A stretch of 64,000 nt of DNA from Actinomadura sp. DC4 (GTDB taxonomy: Bacteria; Actinomycetota; Actinomycetes; Streptosporangiales; Streptosporangiaceae): the NCBI RefSeq assembly GCF_030406325.1, contig NZ_JAUEQY010000012.1:186001-250000 (forward strand), read 5' to 3'. This document shows, in pieces, positions 16,243 through 25,176 of the stretch (positions are counted from its first letter, which is position 1; each line of letters opens with the position of its first letter). The notes below the pieces were generated by a model. That model saw nothing but the letters and a program-made list of their open reading frames with translations, ran no database searches and was not told the DNA's origin. A program made the translations under genes and the position numbers.

Positions 16243-17430
16243 TCACCCTCGGCGGACACCCGCCGAGTCCGGGAGGCGGCTCAGAACGGTGACGGCGAGG
16301 AGCACGGGGATCAGCGCGGACAGCGTCCAGGCCAGGCCCGCGAGTTCGGCGGTCCAGCCGATCACCGCGGGGCCGAGCAGGATGCCCGCGTACGTGAACG
16401 TCGTGAACCGGGACACGAGCACCGCCGCGTCCCCGCCCGCCCGGCCGGCCGCGCTGAAGGTCAGCGGGAGCAGGACCGACGTGCCGAGGCCCATCACGGC
16501 GAAGCCGGTGACCGCCGTCGACGGCTGGGGGATGAGCACGGCCATCGCGAGGCCGCAGGCCGCCACCAGGCCGCCCGTGCGGAAGACCGGTGAGGCGCCG
16601 AACCGCAGGGTCAGGCGGTCGCCGGCCAGCCGCCCGCCGGTCTGGCCGGCCGTGTAGGCCGTGACCGCGGTCGCGGCCAGGCCGAGCGACGCGCCCCTGC
16701 TCTCGTGCAGGAAGATCGCGCTCCAGCTCAGGGCGGCGCCCTCGCAGACCATCAGGGCAGTGCCGGTCAGGCCCAGGGCGATGATCGTACGGGTCCAGCC
16801 GCCTCGCCACCCGCGGCGCTCGCGTACGGCGGCGTCCGGTGGGGTGGACGGCAGCAGCGGTCCGATCAGGAGCCCGCCGGCGAGGAGTACGGCCGCGGCG
16901 GCCACGAGATGCGCGGTGGAACCCACACCGGCGTGGGCCAGGGCGGCCGCCGCCAGGGAGGCGACGACCGCGCTGACGCTCCAGGCGGCATGGCACCCGT
17001 TGAGGATCGGACGCCCGATGAGCCGCTCGACCGTGACCGCGTAGGCGTTCATGGCGGCGTCGGTGGCGCCGTGCACGGCACCGAGCGCCGTCGCGACCAG
17101 GGCGAACTCGACCGGACCACCGCCCACGCCCAGCAACGCCAGCAGGAACGGCATGGTCACGAGCGAGGCGCGAAGGACGGGCCGGCTCCCGACCCGGGCG
17201 ACCAGCGGCCCGACGAACTGCATGGACGCGAGCGCCGCCAGGCCGAAGAACACTCCGACGAGGCCGAGCCGGCCGTCCGTCAGACCGTACTCGGCCTTCA
17301 GCGACGGCAGCCGCACGATGTACGTCGACAGTGTGAGCCCGTTGAGGAAGAAGACGGCCGTGGCGGGCCACCGGCCACGGCCCTCACGCGTCGCCGGCCG
17401 AGCGGTCGTCGTCCGGTTCTGGATCTCCAT
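16243..17430 (-). CDS. MFS transporter
   Basis: 395 residues with about twelve hydrophobic segments, the major facilitator layout. The N-terminus after TTARPATREG enters the first helix at ATAVFFLNGLTLSTYIVRLP, a start seen in the FucP/YbjJ-like group of actinobacterial MFS proteins. The ATG at 17430 is fixed by GGAGGGCGCACACC. Substrate unknown. Downstream of a YciI-domain gene on the same strand. Confidence 0.88.
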   Translation of the reverse strand: MEIQNRTTTARPATREGRGRWPATAVFFLNGLTLSTYIVRLPSLKAEYGLTDGRLGLVGVFFGLAALASMQFVGPLVARVGSRPVLRASLVTMPFLLALLGVGGGPVEFALVATALGAVHGATDAAMNAYAVTVERLIGRPILNGCHAAWSVSAVVASLAAAALAHAGVGSTAHLVAAAAVLLAGGLLIGPLLPSTPPDAAVRERRGWRGGWTRTIIALGLTGTALMVCEGAALSWSAIFLHESRGASLGLAATAVTAYTAGQTGGRLAGDRLTLRFGASPVFRTGGLVAACGLAMAVLIPQPSTAVTGFAVMGLGTSVLLPLTFSAAGRAGGDAAVLVSRFTTFTYAGILLGPAVIGWTAELAGLAWTLSALIPVLLAVTVLSRLPDSAGVRRG

Positions 17431-17508
17431 GGTGTGCGCCCTCCGTCGTCGTCCGTACGAACCCGTGAAGACGACGAACGCGGACCGGCGCTCCACGACA
17501 CCGGAGCC

Positions 17509-17820
17509 TCACCAGAACGGGCGGAGCTCCAAGGTCCCGAAGGCCGCAGCCGGGTGCTTCGACGCCACCTCGATCGCCTCGTCGAGGTCGGCGCACTCCA
17601 GGATGTCGAAGCCGCCGACCTGCTCCTTGGTCTCGGCGAACGGCCCGTCCGCGACGAGCACCTCGCCGTCCCTGACCCGTACCGTCGTCGAGTCGCGGAC
17701 CGGGCGCAGCCGGTTGCCCGTACGCCGGACACCGCGGCCTTCCATCTCCTCGACCCAGGGCGTGGGGTCGTCGTTCGGTTCCACGTCCTCGTCGACGCAG
17801 ACGAGCATCAGATACTTCAC
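17509..17820 (-). CDS. YCII-related domain protein
   Basis: 103 residues of the YciI-like alpha+beta fold: MKYLMLVCVDE start, VADGPFAETKEQVGGFDILE with the conserved Asp-Gly-Pro-Phe and Lys-Glu, and a final ELRPFW. In actinomycetes such proteins are often found next to ECF sigma factors or regulators; the activity is unknown. The GTG start has an excellent site (AAGGAGGAGAC). Confidence 0.92.
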   Translation of the reverse strand: MKYLMLVCVDEDVEPNDDPTPWVEEMEGRGVRRTGNRLRPVRDSTTVRVRDGEVLVADGPFAETKEQVGGFDILECADLDEAIEVASKHPAAAFGTLELRPFW

Positions 17821-17880
17821 GTCTCCTCCTTGATGAGAGCGTCCAGCGGTACGACGAACGGCGACGGCCCATCACGACCG

Positions 17881-18837
17881 CTAGATCCAGCCACGGCGGG
17901 TGGCCTGGGCGCCGGCCTGGAAACGGTTGTCGGCTCCGAGCAGGTCCATCAGGTGCTTCATCCGCCGCCGCATGGTGCGGGTGCTCAAGCCGAGCTGGCG
18001 GGCGATCGCGTCGTCCTTGAGGCCGGCGAGCAGCAGAGTGAGCAGCCTGCGGTCCTCCTCGGCGAGCGGCGACTGCGGGTCCGCGCCGAGGGGAGAGGCC
18101 TGTTCCCACGTGAACTCGAAGAACTGGATGAGGGCGTCCAGCAACGCCGAGGAGTAGACGAGCGCGGCCTCCGTGGTGGCCTGCTCCAGGTGCACGGACA
18201 CCAGGGCGGCGTCGTGGTCGGCGATGGCCAGTTTGACCGGGATGCCGCCGGTCACCCGTGCCTGTTCTCCCAGCGCGGCCATCTTGTGGATGTCGTCCAG
18301 CGCGCCGGGCTGTTCGAGTGCCTCGGGCGCGTAGACGGCACGCCACCGTACGCCGCGCTGGAGCGCGCCGGGCTCGACCGGGTTGGTGGCGGCCAGGACG
18401 TAGGGCGGGCGGTCCAGCATCCGCATGTCCTCCCGTACCGCGTGCTGCAGGCGGAGGAACCGGCGGGCGACCTCGTCCCGTCCCGTGACGATCTCGACCG
18501 CGCCCGCCTGGCCGGCGCGTTCGCTGCGGAACAGCACTGTCATCTCGGCCGCCGCGGTACGCAGCCGGGCCAGCCCCTGCTCCCGGTCCCGGATCAGGGT
18601 CTCCAGCGCGACGTCCGGCTCGGCGGCGGCGTAACGCCTCGGCCGGCCGGAGAGCCGGCTCACCAGACCGCGGGCGCGCAACCGGTCCAGCGCCCCGACC
18701 AGCCGGGCCAGCCCGCAGCCGAGGCGGGACGCCAGCTCTCGCGCGGTGGCCTCCGAGACGGACAGCAACTCCCGGTACACCTTCTCGTCGAAGGCGGTCA
18801 CGTCGAGCGGAGCCAGAATCCGGCCGTCCTGAAGCAT
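17881..18837 (-). CDS. LuxR-type regulator with TrmB-like N-terminal domain
   Basis: 318 residues. The N-terminal ~80 residues look like a winged helix of the TrmB kind (YRELLSVSEATARELASRLG). The middle is an unknown sensor domain. The C-terminus is a LuxR/GerE helix-turn-helix (LLLAGLKDDAIARQLGLSTRTMRRRMKHLMDLLG). I use the ATG at 18837 (MLQDGRILAPLD); an earlier in-frame start at 18909 would run into the divergent protease promoter. It lies back to back with the large secreted subtilase (89 bases between starts), making that gene a likely target. Confidence 0.85.
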   Translation of the reverse strand: MLQDGRILAPLDVTAFDEKVYRELLSVSEATARELASRLGCGLARLVGALDRLRARGLVSRLSGRPRRYAAAEPDVALETLIRDREQGLARLRTAAAEMTVLFRSERAGQAGAVEIVTGRDEVARRFLRLQHAVREDMRMLDRPPYVLAATNPVEPGALQRGVRWRAVYAPEALEQPGALDDIHKMAALGEQARVTGGIPVKLAIADHDAALVSVHLEQATTEAALVYSSALLDALIQFFEFTWEQASPLGADPQSPLAEEDRRLLTLLLAGLKDDAIARQLGLSTRTMRRRMKHLMDLLGADNRFQAGAQATRRGWI

Positions 18838-18926
18838 GTCCGCATCGTGTCCGGTATGTGCCAACGTCCGCAATGAGCCACACATAACAATTGTCCGGCC
18901 TTGTACCAAAAGGTCATTGTGGGCCG

Positions 18927-21900
18927 GTGATCAAGAAACCAGGGCTGCGGCCCGTCCTGGCCGTGGCCCTGCTGGCCACGGTCATCCCCGCCGCAGCCGG
19001 CGGCGGAACCGCCGGCGCCGAGACAGGGGCGAGCGAGCGGGTCATCATCCAGCTCGACACCGCGCCCGGAGCGCGGCAGGAGAGCCTGCGTGACCAGGCC
19101 GGCCGGGCCGGTGTCACCCTGCGTCCCTCGCGGGAGTTCTCCCGGCTCGTCAACGCGGTCGCTGCGACCGTCCCCGCCGATCGGCTGGGCGCCGTACGGG
19201 CACTGCCCGGTGTGAAGGCCGTCTATCCGGACCTGCCGATGAAGGCCGCCGCCGACGCGAACATCGGTCTCATCGGCGCGCCCGATCTCTGGAAGCGCGA
19301 GGACCGGACGGGCCGTCACGTCACCGGTTCCGGCGTCACCGTCGCGGTCATCGACAGCGGTGTCGACGCCACCCACCCCGACCTGGCGGGGAAGGTCGTC
19401 GGAGGGCACGACTTCGTCAACGACGACGACGATCCCGCCGACGACAACGCGCACGGTACCCACGTCGCCGGCATCATCGCGCAGACCGCGCCCGGCGTCT
19501 CGCTGACCGCCTACAAGGTGCTCAACGCCGACGGCGCCGGCTACGAGTCGGACATCATCGCGGGCCTGGAGGCCGCCGTCGACCCGGCCAACCCGCACCG
19601 CGCCCAGGTCGTCAACATGAGCCTCGGCGGCCCGGGCGACGGCACCGACCCGCTCGGGCAGGCCGCCACCCATGCCGCGCGGTCCGGCGTGGTCGTCGTC
19701 GCGGCGGCCGGCAACGACGGCCCGGGGGCGTCGACCATCGGCACGCCCGCCGCCGCGGACGGGGTGGTGGCCGTCGGGGCCTCGTTCAGCGGAGTGCGGA
19801 TGCCCGCCGCCCGGCTGACCCGGACCGGCGAGGAGCTGCAGACGACCCGCGCCGGATACTCGGCCAACCCACCGGTCAAGCCCGTCACCGGCACCCTCGT
19901 CGACCTCGGTCAGGGAGAGCCCGCCGACTTCGCCAGGGCCGGTGACCTCCACGGCAAGATCGTCGCCTACTCCGCACAGGCCGGCACCACCGACCTCGCC
20001 CGGGAGGCCGAGGACCGCGGCGCGATCGCCGCTCTCCTGTACTCCGGCGGGGACGCCGGCCCGCAGCGCACCGGCGTGCGACCGGCCACGCCTCACACCC
20101 TTGCATCGGGCGACGACCTGCGCATGGACAAGATCGTCGTGATGGGCGTGGACGAGACCCAGTGGGCCGAGCTGGGCCGGCTGAGCGCGCGGGGCAAGGT
20201 CCAGATCACGATCAGCGGTGAGGACGTCACCGACCAGATCGCCGACTTCAGCTCACGCGGCCCGACCACCCGCTACACGCTCAAGCCGGATCTGGTCGCA
20301 CCGGGCGTCGAGATCCGGTCGAGCGTGCCGAAGGACCTGTGGCCCTCCGGGGAGTACCGCATGTCCGGCACCAGCATGGCGTCCCCGCACGTGGCGGGCG
20401 CCGCCGCACTGCTGTCCCAGCTCGGCACCCCGCACGTCGCCGCCACGCTCATCGGTGCCGCGAAGCCGCTGGCCGGCACCGGTCCGACGACCCAGGGCAG
20501 CGGCCGGCTCGACGTCGCCGCCGCGGCGGACGCGACCGTCACCGCTCAGCCTCCGGCCGTCTCGTTCGGCCTGGCCGATCTGCGTGACCGTACGACGAAG
20601 GCCAGGGCCACGGTCACGCTCACCAATGAGGGACGTTCCACCGTCAGGACGCGTCTCGGCGTCTCCGCGGCCCCGGGCAGCGCGGGCCGGGTCCAGGTCA
20701 CCCCGTCGAGCGTGACGATCCCGGCCGGCCGGAGTGTCACGGTCACCGTCGGCGCCACCGCGGACCGCGCCGCCACCGACACCGACGTGAGCGGCTGGGT
20801 GACGGTGGGGGACCGGCTCCGCGTGCCGTACCTGCTCGCGCTGCGGCCGCTGCTGCTGAGGACCACGCCCGACCCGAGCGACGGGCACTCGGAGGTGTTC
20901 GCCTACGCCCCGGCGGACCTGGCCACGCCCCCGGTGGTGACGGTGACGGCCCCGGACGGGAAGCGCACGGACGTGACCACCACCCTCGACCACGACCGCT
21001 GGTACCGCGCCCCGGTGACCGGGCCGAAGGCCGGCACGTACACGCTGGAGGCACGGGCCACCACGGCCGGCGGCCAGGTGCTGTGGGGCCAGGGCACGTT
21101 CGAGGTGGTCGCGGCCGCGACCGGCGACCACCGCTGGGAGCCGATCGGGCCGAACGGCCAGGCCGGGCGGCTGGCGACCTCACCCGCGGCCCCCGGCCAG
21201 CTCGTCCTCGCCCAGCCCGGCAAGGCGGGGCTCTGGCTCACCACCGACCGCGGCCGGAAGTGGCGGCAGCTCGACCGGCTGCCGGTGGCCGGCGGCACCG
21301 GCACCGTCGTGGTCGACCCGAAGGACCCGAAACGGATGTGGTACGCGGTGAACGGCCGGGCCGACGCCGACTCCGTCGTCGCCTTCGACCCGACGTACGA
21401 GGGAAAGGTGCTGTCCACCGGCGACGCCGGGCGGACCTGGCAGACCCTCGCCTTCCCCGACACCCACGTGAACGCGCTGCTGTCGGAGGACCGGACGCTG
21501 GTCGCGGTGACGGCGGACGGCATCGTCAGCAGCGACGATGGGGGAGCGCACTGGACCACGCACGCGACGACGCTCCCCGCCGGTGTCCGGGGTGCGGCCC
21601 TGACCGGCGGCGACCTGTACGTGAGCGCGAGCGGCGGGGTCTGGGCCGTACGCGACGCGGTGGGGGACGATCTCGCCCCCGCGCGGCAGGTCCTCACGAC
21701 CACCGGCGGGGCCACTCCGGTCGGCGTCGCGGCGGACGCGCGACTTGTCGTCACCGCGACCGCGGACGGCGTGGTCCGCGGCTCACGTGACGGCGGCCGT
21801 ACGTGGAGCGTGCTCCACGACACCGGGCCGGACGGCGGGTACGCCGTCTCGGTGCGGATGGTCGGCGGGACCGTGTACGTCGGCGACACCGAGCAGGACT

Positions 21901-23000
21901 TCGCCGGCCGCGACCACGGCGCCATCTGGAAGGCGTCGCCCAAGCCCGCGAGAGGCCCGGTCGACGGCGACTTCGGCACGCTCGGGAACGACACGCTGGT
22001 GTCGGCCGAGAGCGGCGGCCTGTACTCCACGGGTGACGGCGGCGGCCACTACACCCGGATCGGCGTGCAGGGCACCTCGGTGCACGCGCTGGCGCTCGGC
22101 GAGCGGACCGACGGCACGACCGCGCTCGTCGCCGGCACCGACACCGGGACCACCGCCGCCGCGCTGCCGACCGGCCGGCGCGTGAACCCCGAGTGGGGCG
22201 CCAACGGCGAGGAAGGGACCGTCGGCACGACGATCGGCCAGCTCGCCGCCTCACCGTCGGACCCTCGCGTGCTCTGGAAGGTACGCACCGACGCGTTCCG
22301 CGGCTTCTGGCTGTCGCGTTCCGCCGACGGCGGCGTGACCTGGTCCGACGTCACCCACCAGGGTGAGACGCCGACCGCCCTGCTGGTCCACCCGGCCGAC
22401 TCCCGTGAGGTCGCGGTCGGCTTCACCAGCCTGGCCGGCGACGGTCTCTACGTCACCCGCGACGGCGGGGAGACCTGGCGCAAGTACGTCCTGGGACACC
22501 GGGTCGACGCGGTGGCCGGTGACCCGGTCACCCCCGGCCGGCTGTGGATCGGCACGCCCGACGGCCTCTACCGCTCCGATGACGGCGGCGCGCACGTCAC
22601 CAAGGCCGCCGACGGTGCGGTGTCGGCGATCGGCGTCGACCGCAGGAGGCCGCAGCGGATCGTCGCCGGCGGTGCCGCACTGCGGGTGAGCACCGACGGC
22701 GGCCGCACCTTCCGTACCGGAGACGCGGGTCCGCTGGCGATGCGGGTGTCGTCCCTGGTGATGTCGCCGCGCGACCCGGACGTGCTGTACGCGGGCACCG
22801 CGTCGTACTCCCAGAACGGGCTGCTCGCCGGCGGCCGGGGCGTGCTGCGCTCGGCCGACGGGGGGCTCACCTGGCAGAACGTCTCCGCGGGGCTGCAGAA
22901 CACCGCCGTGCTCGGCCTGGCCGTCAGCCCCGACGGCGGGTGGCTGTACGCCGGTACCGAGCAGGGCGGGGTGCATCGCCTCCGCCTGCTGGACAGGTAG
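18927..23000 (+). CDS. Secreted subtilisin-like (S8) protease with PA insert and BNR propeller
   Basis: 1357 residues. GTG at 18927 gives a clean signal peptide (basic IKKPGLRP, then a hydrophobic core ending near AGGGTAGA). An I9-like propeptide (about 30-100) precedes the S8 domain with Asp143 (AVIDSGVD), His176 (HGTHVAG) and Ser483 (SGTSMASPHVAG). A protease-associated domain is inserted between His and Ser (GDLHGKIVAYSAQAG). After beta-sandwich regions, the last ~600 residues hold at least seven BNR-like repeats (S-x-D-G-G-x-T-W types such as RDGGRTWSV, ADGGVTWSD, TRDGGETWRK), predicting one or two propellers. An extracellular protease, probably with a binding propeller for polymer or surface. 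The propeller makes it much longer than standard subtilases. Confidence 0.93.
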   Translation: MIKKPGLRPVLAVALLATVIPAAAGGGTAGAETGASERVIIQLDTAPGARQESLRDQAGRAGVTLRPSREFSRLVNAVAATVPADRLGAVRALPGVKAVYPDLPMKAAADANIGLIGAPDLWKREDRTGRHVTGSGVTVAVIDSGVDATHPDLAGKVVGGHDFVNDDDDPADDNAHGTHVAGIIAQTAPGVSLTAYKVLNADGAGYESDIIAGLEAAVDPANPHRAQVVNMSLGGPGDGTDPLGQAATHAARSGVVVVAAAGNDGPGASTIGTPAAADGVVAVGASFSGVRMPAARLTRTGEELQTTRAGYSANPPVKPVTGTLVDLGQGEPADFARAGDLHGKIVAYSAQAGTTDLAREAEDRGAIAALLYSGGDAGPQRTGVRPATPHTLASGDDLRMDKIVVMGVDETQWAELGRLSARGKVQITISGEDVTDQIADFSSRGPTTRYTLKPDLVAPGVEIRSSVPKDLWPSGEYRMSGTSMASPHVAGAAALLSQLGTPHVAATLIGAAKPLAGTGPTTQGSGRLDVAAAADATVTAQPPAVSFGLADLRDRTTKARATVTLTNEGRSTVRTRLGVSAAPGSAGRVQVTPSSVTIPAGRSVTVTVGATADRAATDTDVSGWVTVGDRLRVPYLLALRPLLLRTTPDPSDGHSEVFAYAPADLATPPVVTVTAPDGKRTDVTTTLDHDRWYRAPVTGPKAGTYTLEARATTAGGQVLWGQGTFEVVAAATGDHRWEPIGPNGQAGRLATSPAAPGQLVLAQPGKAGLWLTTDRGRKWRQLDRLPVAGGTGTVVVDPKDPKRMWYAVNGRADADSVVAFDPTYEGKVLSTGDAGRTWQTLAFPDTHVNALLSEDRTLVAVTADGIVSSDDGGAHWTTHATTLPAGVRGAALTGGDLYVSASGGVWAVRDAVGDDLAPARQVLTTTGGATPVGVAADARLVVTATADGVVRGSRDGGRTWSVLHDTGPDGGYAVSVRMVGGTVYVGDTEQDFAGRDHGAIWKASPKPARGPVDGDFGTLGNDTLVSAESGGLYSTGDGGGHYTRIGVQGTSVHALALGERTDGTTALVAGTDTGTTAAALPTGRRVNPEWGANGEEGTVGTTIGQLAASPSDPRVLWKVRTDAFRGFWLSRSADGGVTWSDVTHQGETPTALLVHPADSREVAVGFTSLAGDGLYVTRDGGETWRKYVLGHRVDAVAGDPVTPGRLWIGTPDGLYRSDDGGAHVTKAADGAVSAIGVDRRRPQRIVAGGAALRVSTDGGRTFRTGDAGPLAMRVSSLVMSPRDPDVLYAGTASYSQNGLLAGGRGVLRSADGGLTWQNVSAGLQNTAVLGLAVSPDGGWLYAGTEQGGVHRLRLLDR

Positions 23001-23006
23001 GCCCGG

Positions 23007-23043
23007 CCGCTGCCGTCACCGGGCGAACCGGTGACGGCAGCGG
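23007..23043. terminator. Perfect 16-bp bidirectional terminator hairpin
   Basis: CCGCTGCCGTCACCGG, a GCGAA loop, then the exact complement. It sits between the stops of the subtilase gene (plus) and the hypothetical gene (minus), so it can end both transcripts. No U-run follows, as is usual in high-GC actinomycetes. Confidence 0.8.
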
Positions 23044-23065
23044 ACGCGTCAGGCCGGCAGGTCTG

Positions 23066-23560
23066 TCAGGCCGACTCGTCGAGCAGGTGCGCGTTCCAGA
23101 CGGCCGCCGCCTGCTCGTGGGAGTCGACCCCGGCGAAGAAGGAGTCGGCCATCGCGGGGTAGTCCGGCTCGTCGATGCCGGTCTCCTCGATGAACTTGGG
23201 CCGGTACACGGCGAAGCCCTGCGGGCTCGATCCCGGCCGGTAGGGCACCGCTATCTTGACCGACCGCCGGACCGGGACGTACTCGGCGGCGTCGATGACC
23301 AGCGCGTCGACCCGTCCCGACTCGAGCTGGAGGTACGCGTCGGCGACGAGCACCGCGCGGACCCGGTCCTCCCAGCCCGTCTCCAGCGCCTCCCGCCCGG
23401 CTCTGGCGGCCTCGGCGAAGTCGTCGTACATGAGACGGTCCATGCCGTGGCTGCCGTCCGGACGCTCGTAGCCCAGCAGGGGGATCAGGGTCTCGCCGTC
23501 GGCGACACTCCAGATGCCGTGGGCGGCGAAGAACCCGGCGATCCGGGTGATCTCGTACAT
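23066..23560 (-). CDS. Hypothetical protein
   Basis: 164 residues from the ATG at 23560 (MYEITRIAGFFAAHGIWSV), with GGCGGA in front. Soluble, mixed alpha/beta composition, no signal peptide. Contains YERPDGSHGMDRL and YRPKFIEETGIDEPDY. I do not recognise the family, but codon bias and the bounded frame make it a real gene. It is divergent from the SPFH gene, with 114 bases between starts. Confidence 0.75.
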   Translation of the reverse strand: MYEITRIAGFFAAHGIWSVADGETLIPLLGYERPDGSHGMDRLMYDDFAEAARAGREALETGWEDRVRAVLVADAYLQLESGRVDALVIDAAEYVPVRRSVKIAVPYRPGSSPQGFAVYRPKFIEETGIDEPDYPAMADSFFAGVDSHEQAAAVWNAHLLDESA

Positions 23561-23674
23561 GGTCCGCCAGAGTAGCCAAGGCATGTGACGCCGGAACCAG
23601 GCGTACAAGATCCGCGTCGTACGGCTGACCCCCCTGCGACGATGGGGCGAGATCGTGGGAAATTGGAGACTTTC

Positions 23675-25081
23675 ATGGCTTCTGCGGGTGAGGACGGCGG
23701 CAACACCTATCTCGACCAGGTCGTCGCACAGCAGGCGATGCTCGAGGGCGATCTGCGGTCGAGGCGTGCGCCCGCCGCGCCCAGCGCTCCGGCGCCCGCG
23801 GCCGCGGCGTCCCCGCTCGCCAAGCGGGAACGCGCCGCACGAGGTGGCGGCGCCGCCCCCGCGGCCCCGGCGACCGGTCCGGTCGACGTACGGATCAGCG
23901 GGATGTGGCGGTGGAAGACCGTCATCGTGCCGCCGAACGCCTTCGTGGTCCACACCCGGCGGGGCAGGTCGGAGCCGTTGCACGTCGGGCTGGGCGTCTC
24001 GTTCCGCTACAACCCGGCCACCGACTCGTTCCTCGTGGTGCCCGGCGCGACCCAGACGATCCTGATCAACGCGTACTGCATCTGCCAGGAACTGCAGGGC
24101 GTGCTCGTCCAGGGCTATGTCCAGTGGATCATCCAGGATTTCGGCACCGCGTACCGCAAGCTGGACTTCAGCGACCTCGAGGACCCGATGCGGCTGGTCA
24201 ACCTCCAGCTCAAGGAGCAGGCCGAGGCGGCCATCAAGGACAAGGTGTCCACCATGGCCGTACGGGACGTGCTGAGCGACAAGCAGCCGATCATCGAGGA
24301 GCTGACGGCCCGGCTGCGGGCGGTCGCCGAGGGCGAGGACAACAGCGACCAGGGGCTCGGGCTGCGCATCGTGACCGTGCAGATCAAGGAGGCCGTGGTC
24401 AGCTCGTCACGGCTGTGGGAGAACCTCCAGAAGCCGTACCGCTCCGAGCAGTCCCGGATCGCCCGCCTGGCCGAGCTGCAGACGGAGGAGGCGATCTCCG
24501 AGCGCGAGATGGCGGCGGCCCGGCAGAAGGAGACCCGGCGCATCGAGAACGAGGAGGAACTCGCCGAACTCCGCGCCCGCAACGAGGCCCGCCGGTTCGA
24601 CGCCGAGACGACCGAACGGCTCCGGCGTACGAAGCGCGAGCACGATGACGCCCGCGACCTGGCCGAGCTGGAGAAGGAGACCACGCTGCACGCCCTCCGC
24701 CTGGAGCGCGAGCGCAACGCCGAGGAGGCGGAGACCGGCCGGCTGCGGATCGGTACGGAGCAGGAGCTGACGCGGCTGAAGGCCGACGGCGAACTCGCGC
24801 TGGCCGCCGCCGAAGGACGGTCCAAGCACGACCTGGACCTGCTGGAGCTGGAGAGGGAACGGCTCCGCGCGGCGATGACGAACGAGCAGACCCCGGCCAG
24901 CATCCAGGCCCAGCTGGTCACCTCCCTGCCGGAGATCGTCGAACGCCTGCCCAAGCCCGACGAGCTGCGGTCGGTCACGATCGGCGGCAACAACGCGACG
25001 ACGGTCGCGGGCCTTCTCGCCGAGCTGTCCGGCATCCTCGGCGCCCTGAAGTCCGCCGCCGGAGACGACCGTCCCGCCTGA
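23675..25081 (+). CDS. SPFH/Band 7 domain protein (flotillin-like)
   Basis: 468 residues. A Pro/Ala-rich N-terminus is followed by an SPFH domain (about 70-250; VIVPPNAFVVHTRRGRSEPL, YVQWIIQDF, LRIVTVQIKEAVV). A long charged coiled coil follows (about 265-420, e.g. RIENEEELAELRARNEARR), then a short C-terminal segment. SPFH proteins form large oligomers at membranes and organise microdomains. No obvious N-terminal membrane helix is present, so attachment may be peripheral. ATG at 23675 has TTGGAGACTTTC upstream. Confidence 0.9.
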   Translation: MASAGEDGGNTYLDQVVAQQAMLEGDLRSRRAPAAPSAPAPAAAASPLAKRERAARGGGAAPAAPATGPVDVRISGMWRWKTVIVPPNAFVVHTRRGRSEPLHVGLGVSFRYNPATDSFLVVPGATQTILINAYCICQELQGVLVQGYVQWIIQDFGTAYRKLDFSDLEDPMRLVNLQLKEQAEAAIKDKVSTMAVRDVLSDKQPIIEELTARLRAVAEGEDNSDQGLGLRIVTVQIKEAVVSSSRLWENLQKPYRSEQSRIARLAELQTEEAISEREMAAARQKETRRIENEEELAELRARNEARRFDAETTERLRRTKREHDDARDLAELEKETTLHALRLERERNAEEAETGRLRIGTEQELTRLKADGELALAAAEGRSKHDLDLLELERERLRAAMTNEQTPASIQAQLVTSLPEIVERLPKPDELRSVTIGGNNATTVAGLLAELSGILGALKSAAGDDRPA

Positions 25082-25176
25082 CGCGCGTCACTCGCGGGGC
25101 TCGCCGATCCGGTCGAGCGCCCTCCTGACCCGGGTCCGCCCCCTCGTGACCACGTGAGAGGGCGGACCAAGGGCCC

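Noticed and set aside
16705-18876. 723-codon plus-strand frame across the MFS, YciI and LuxR-type genes
   Set aside because: Antisense shadow; the three minus-strand proteins have recognisable families, good starts and correct codon bias.
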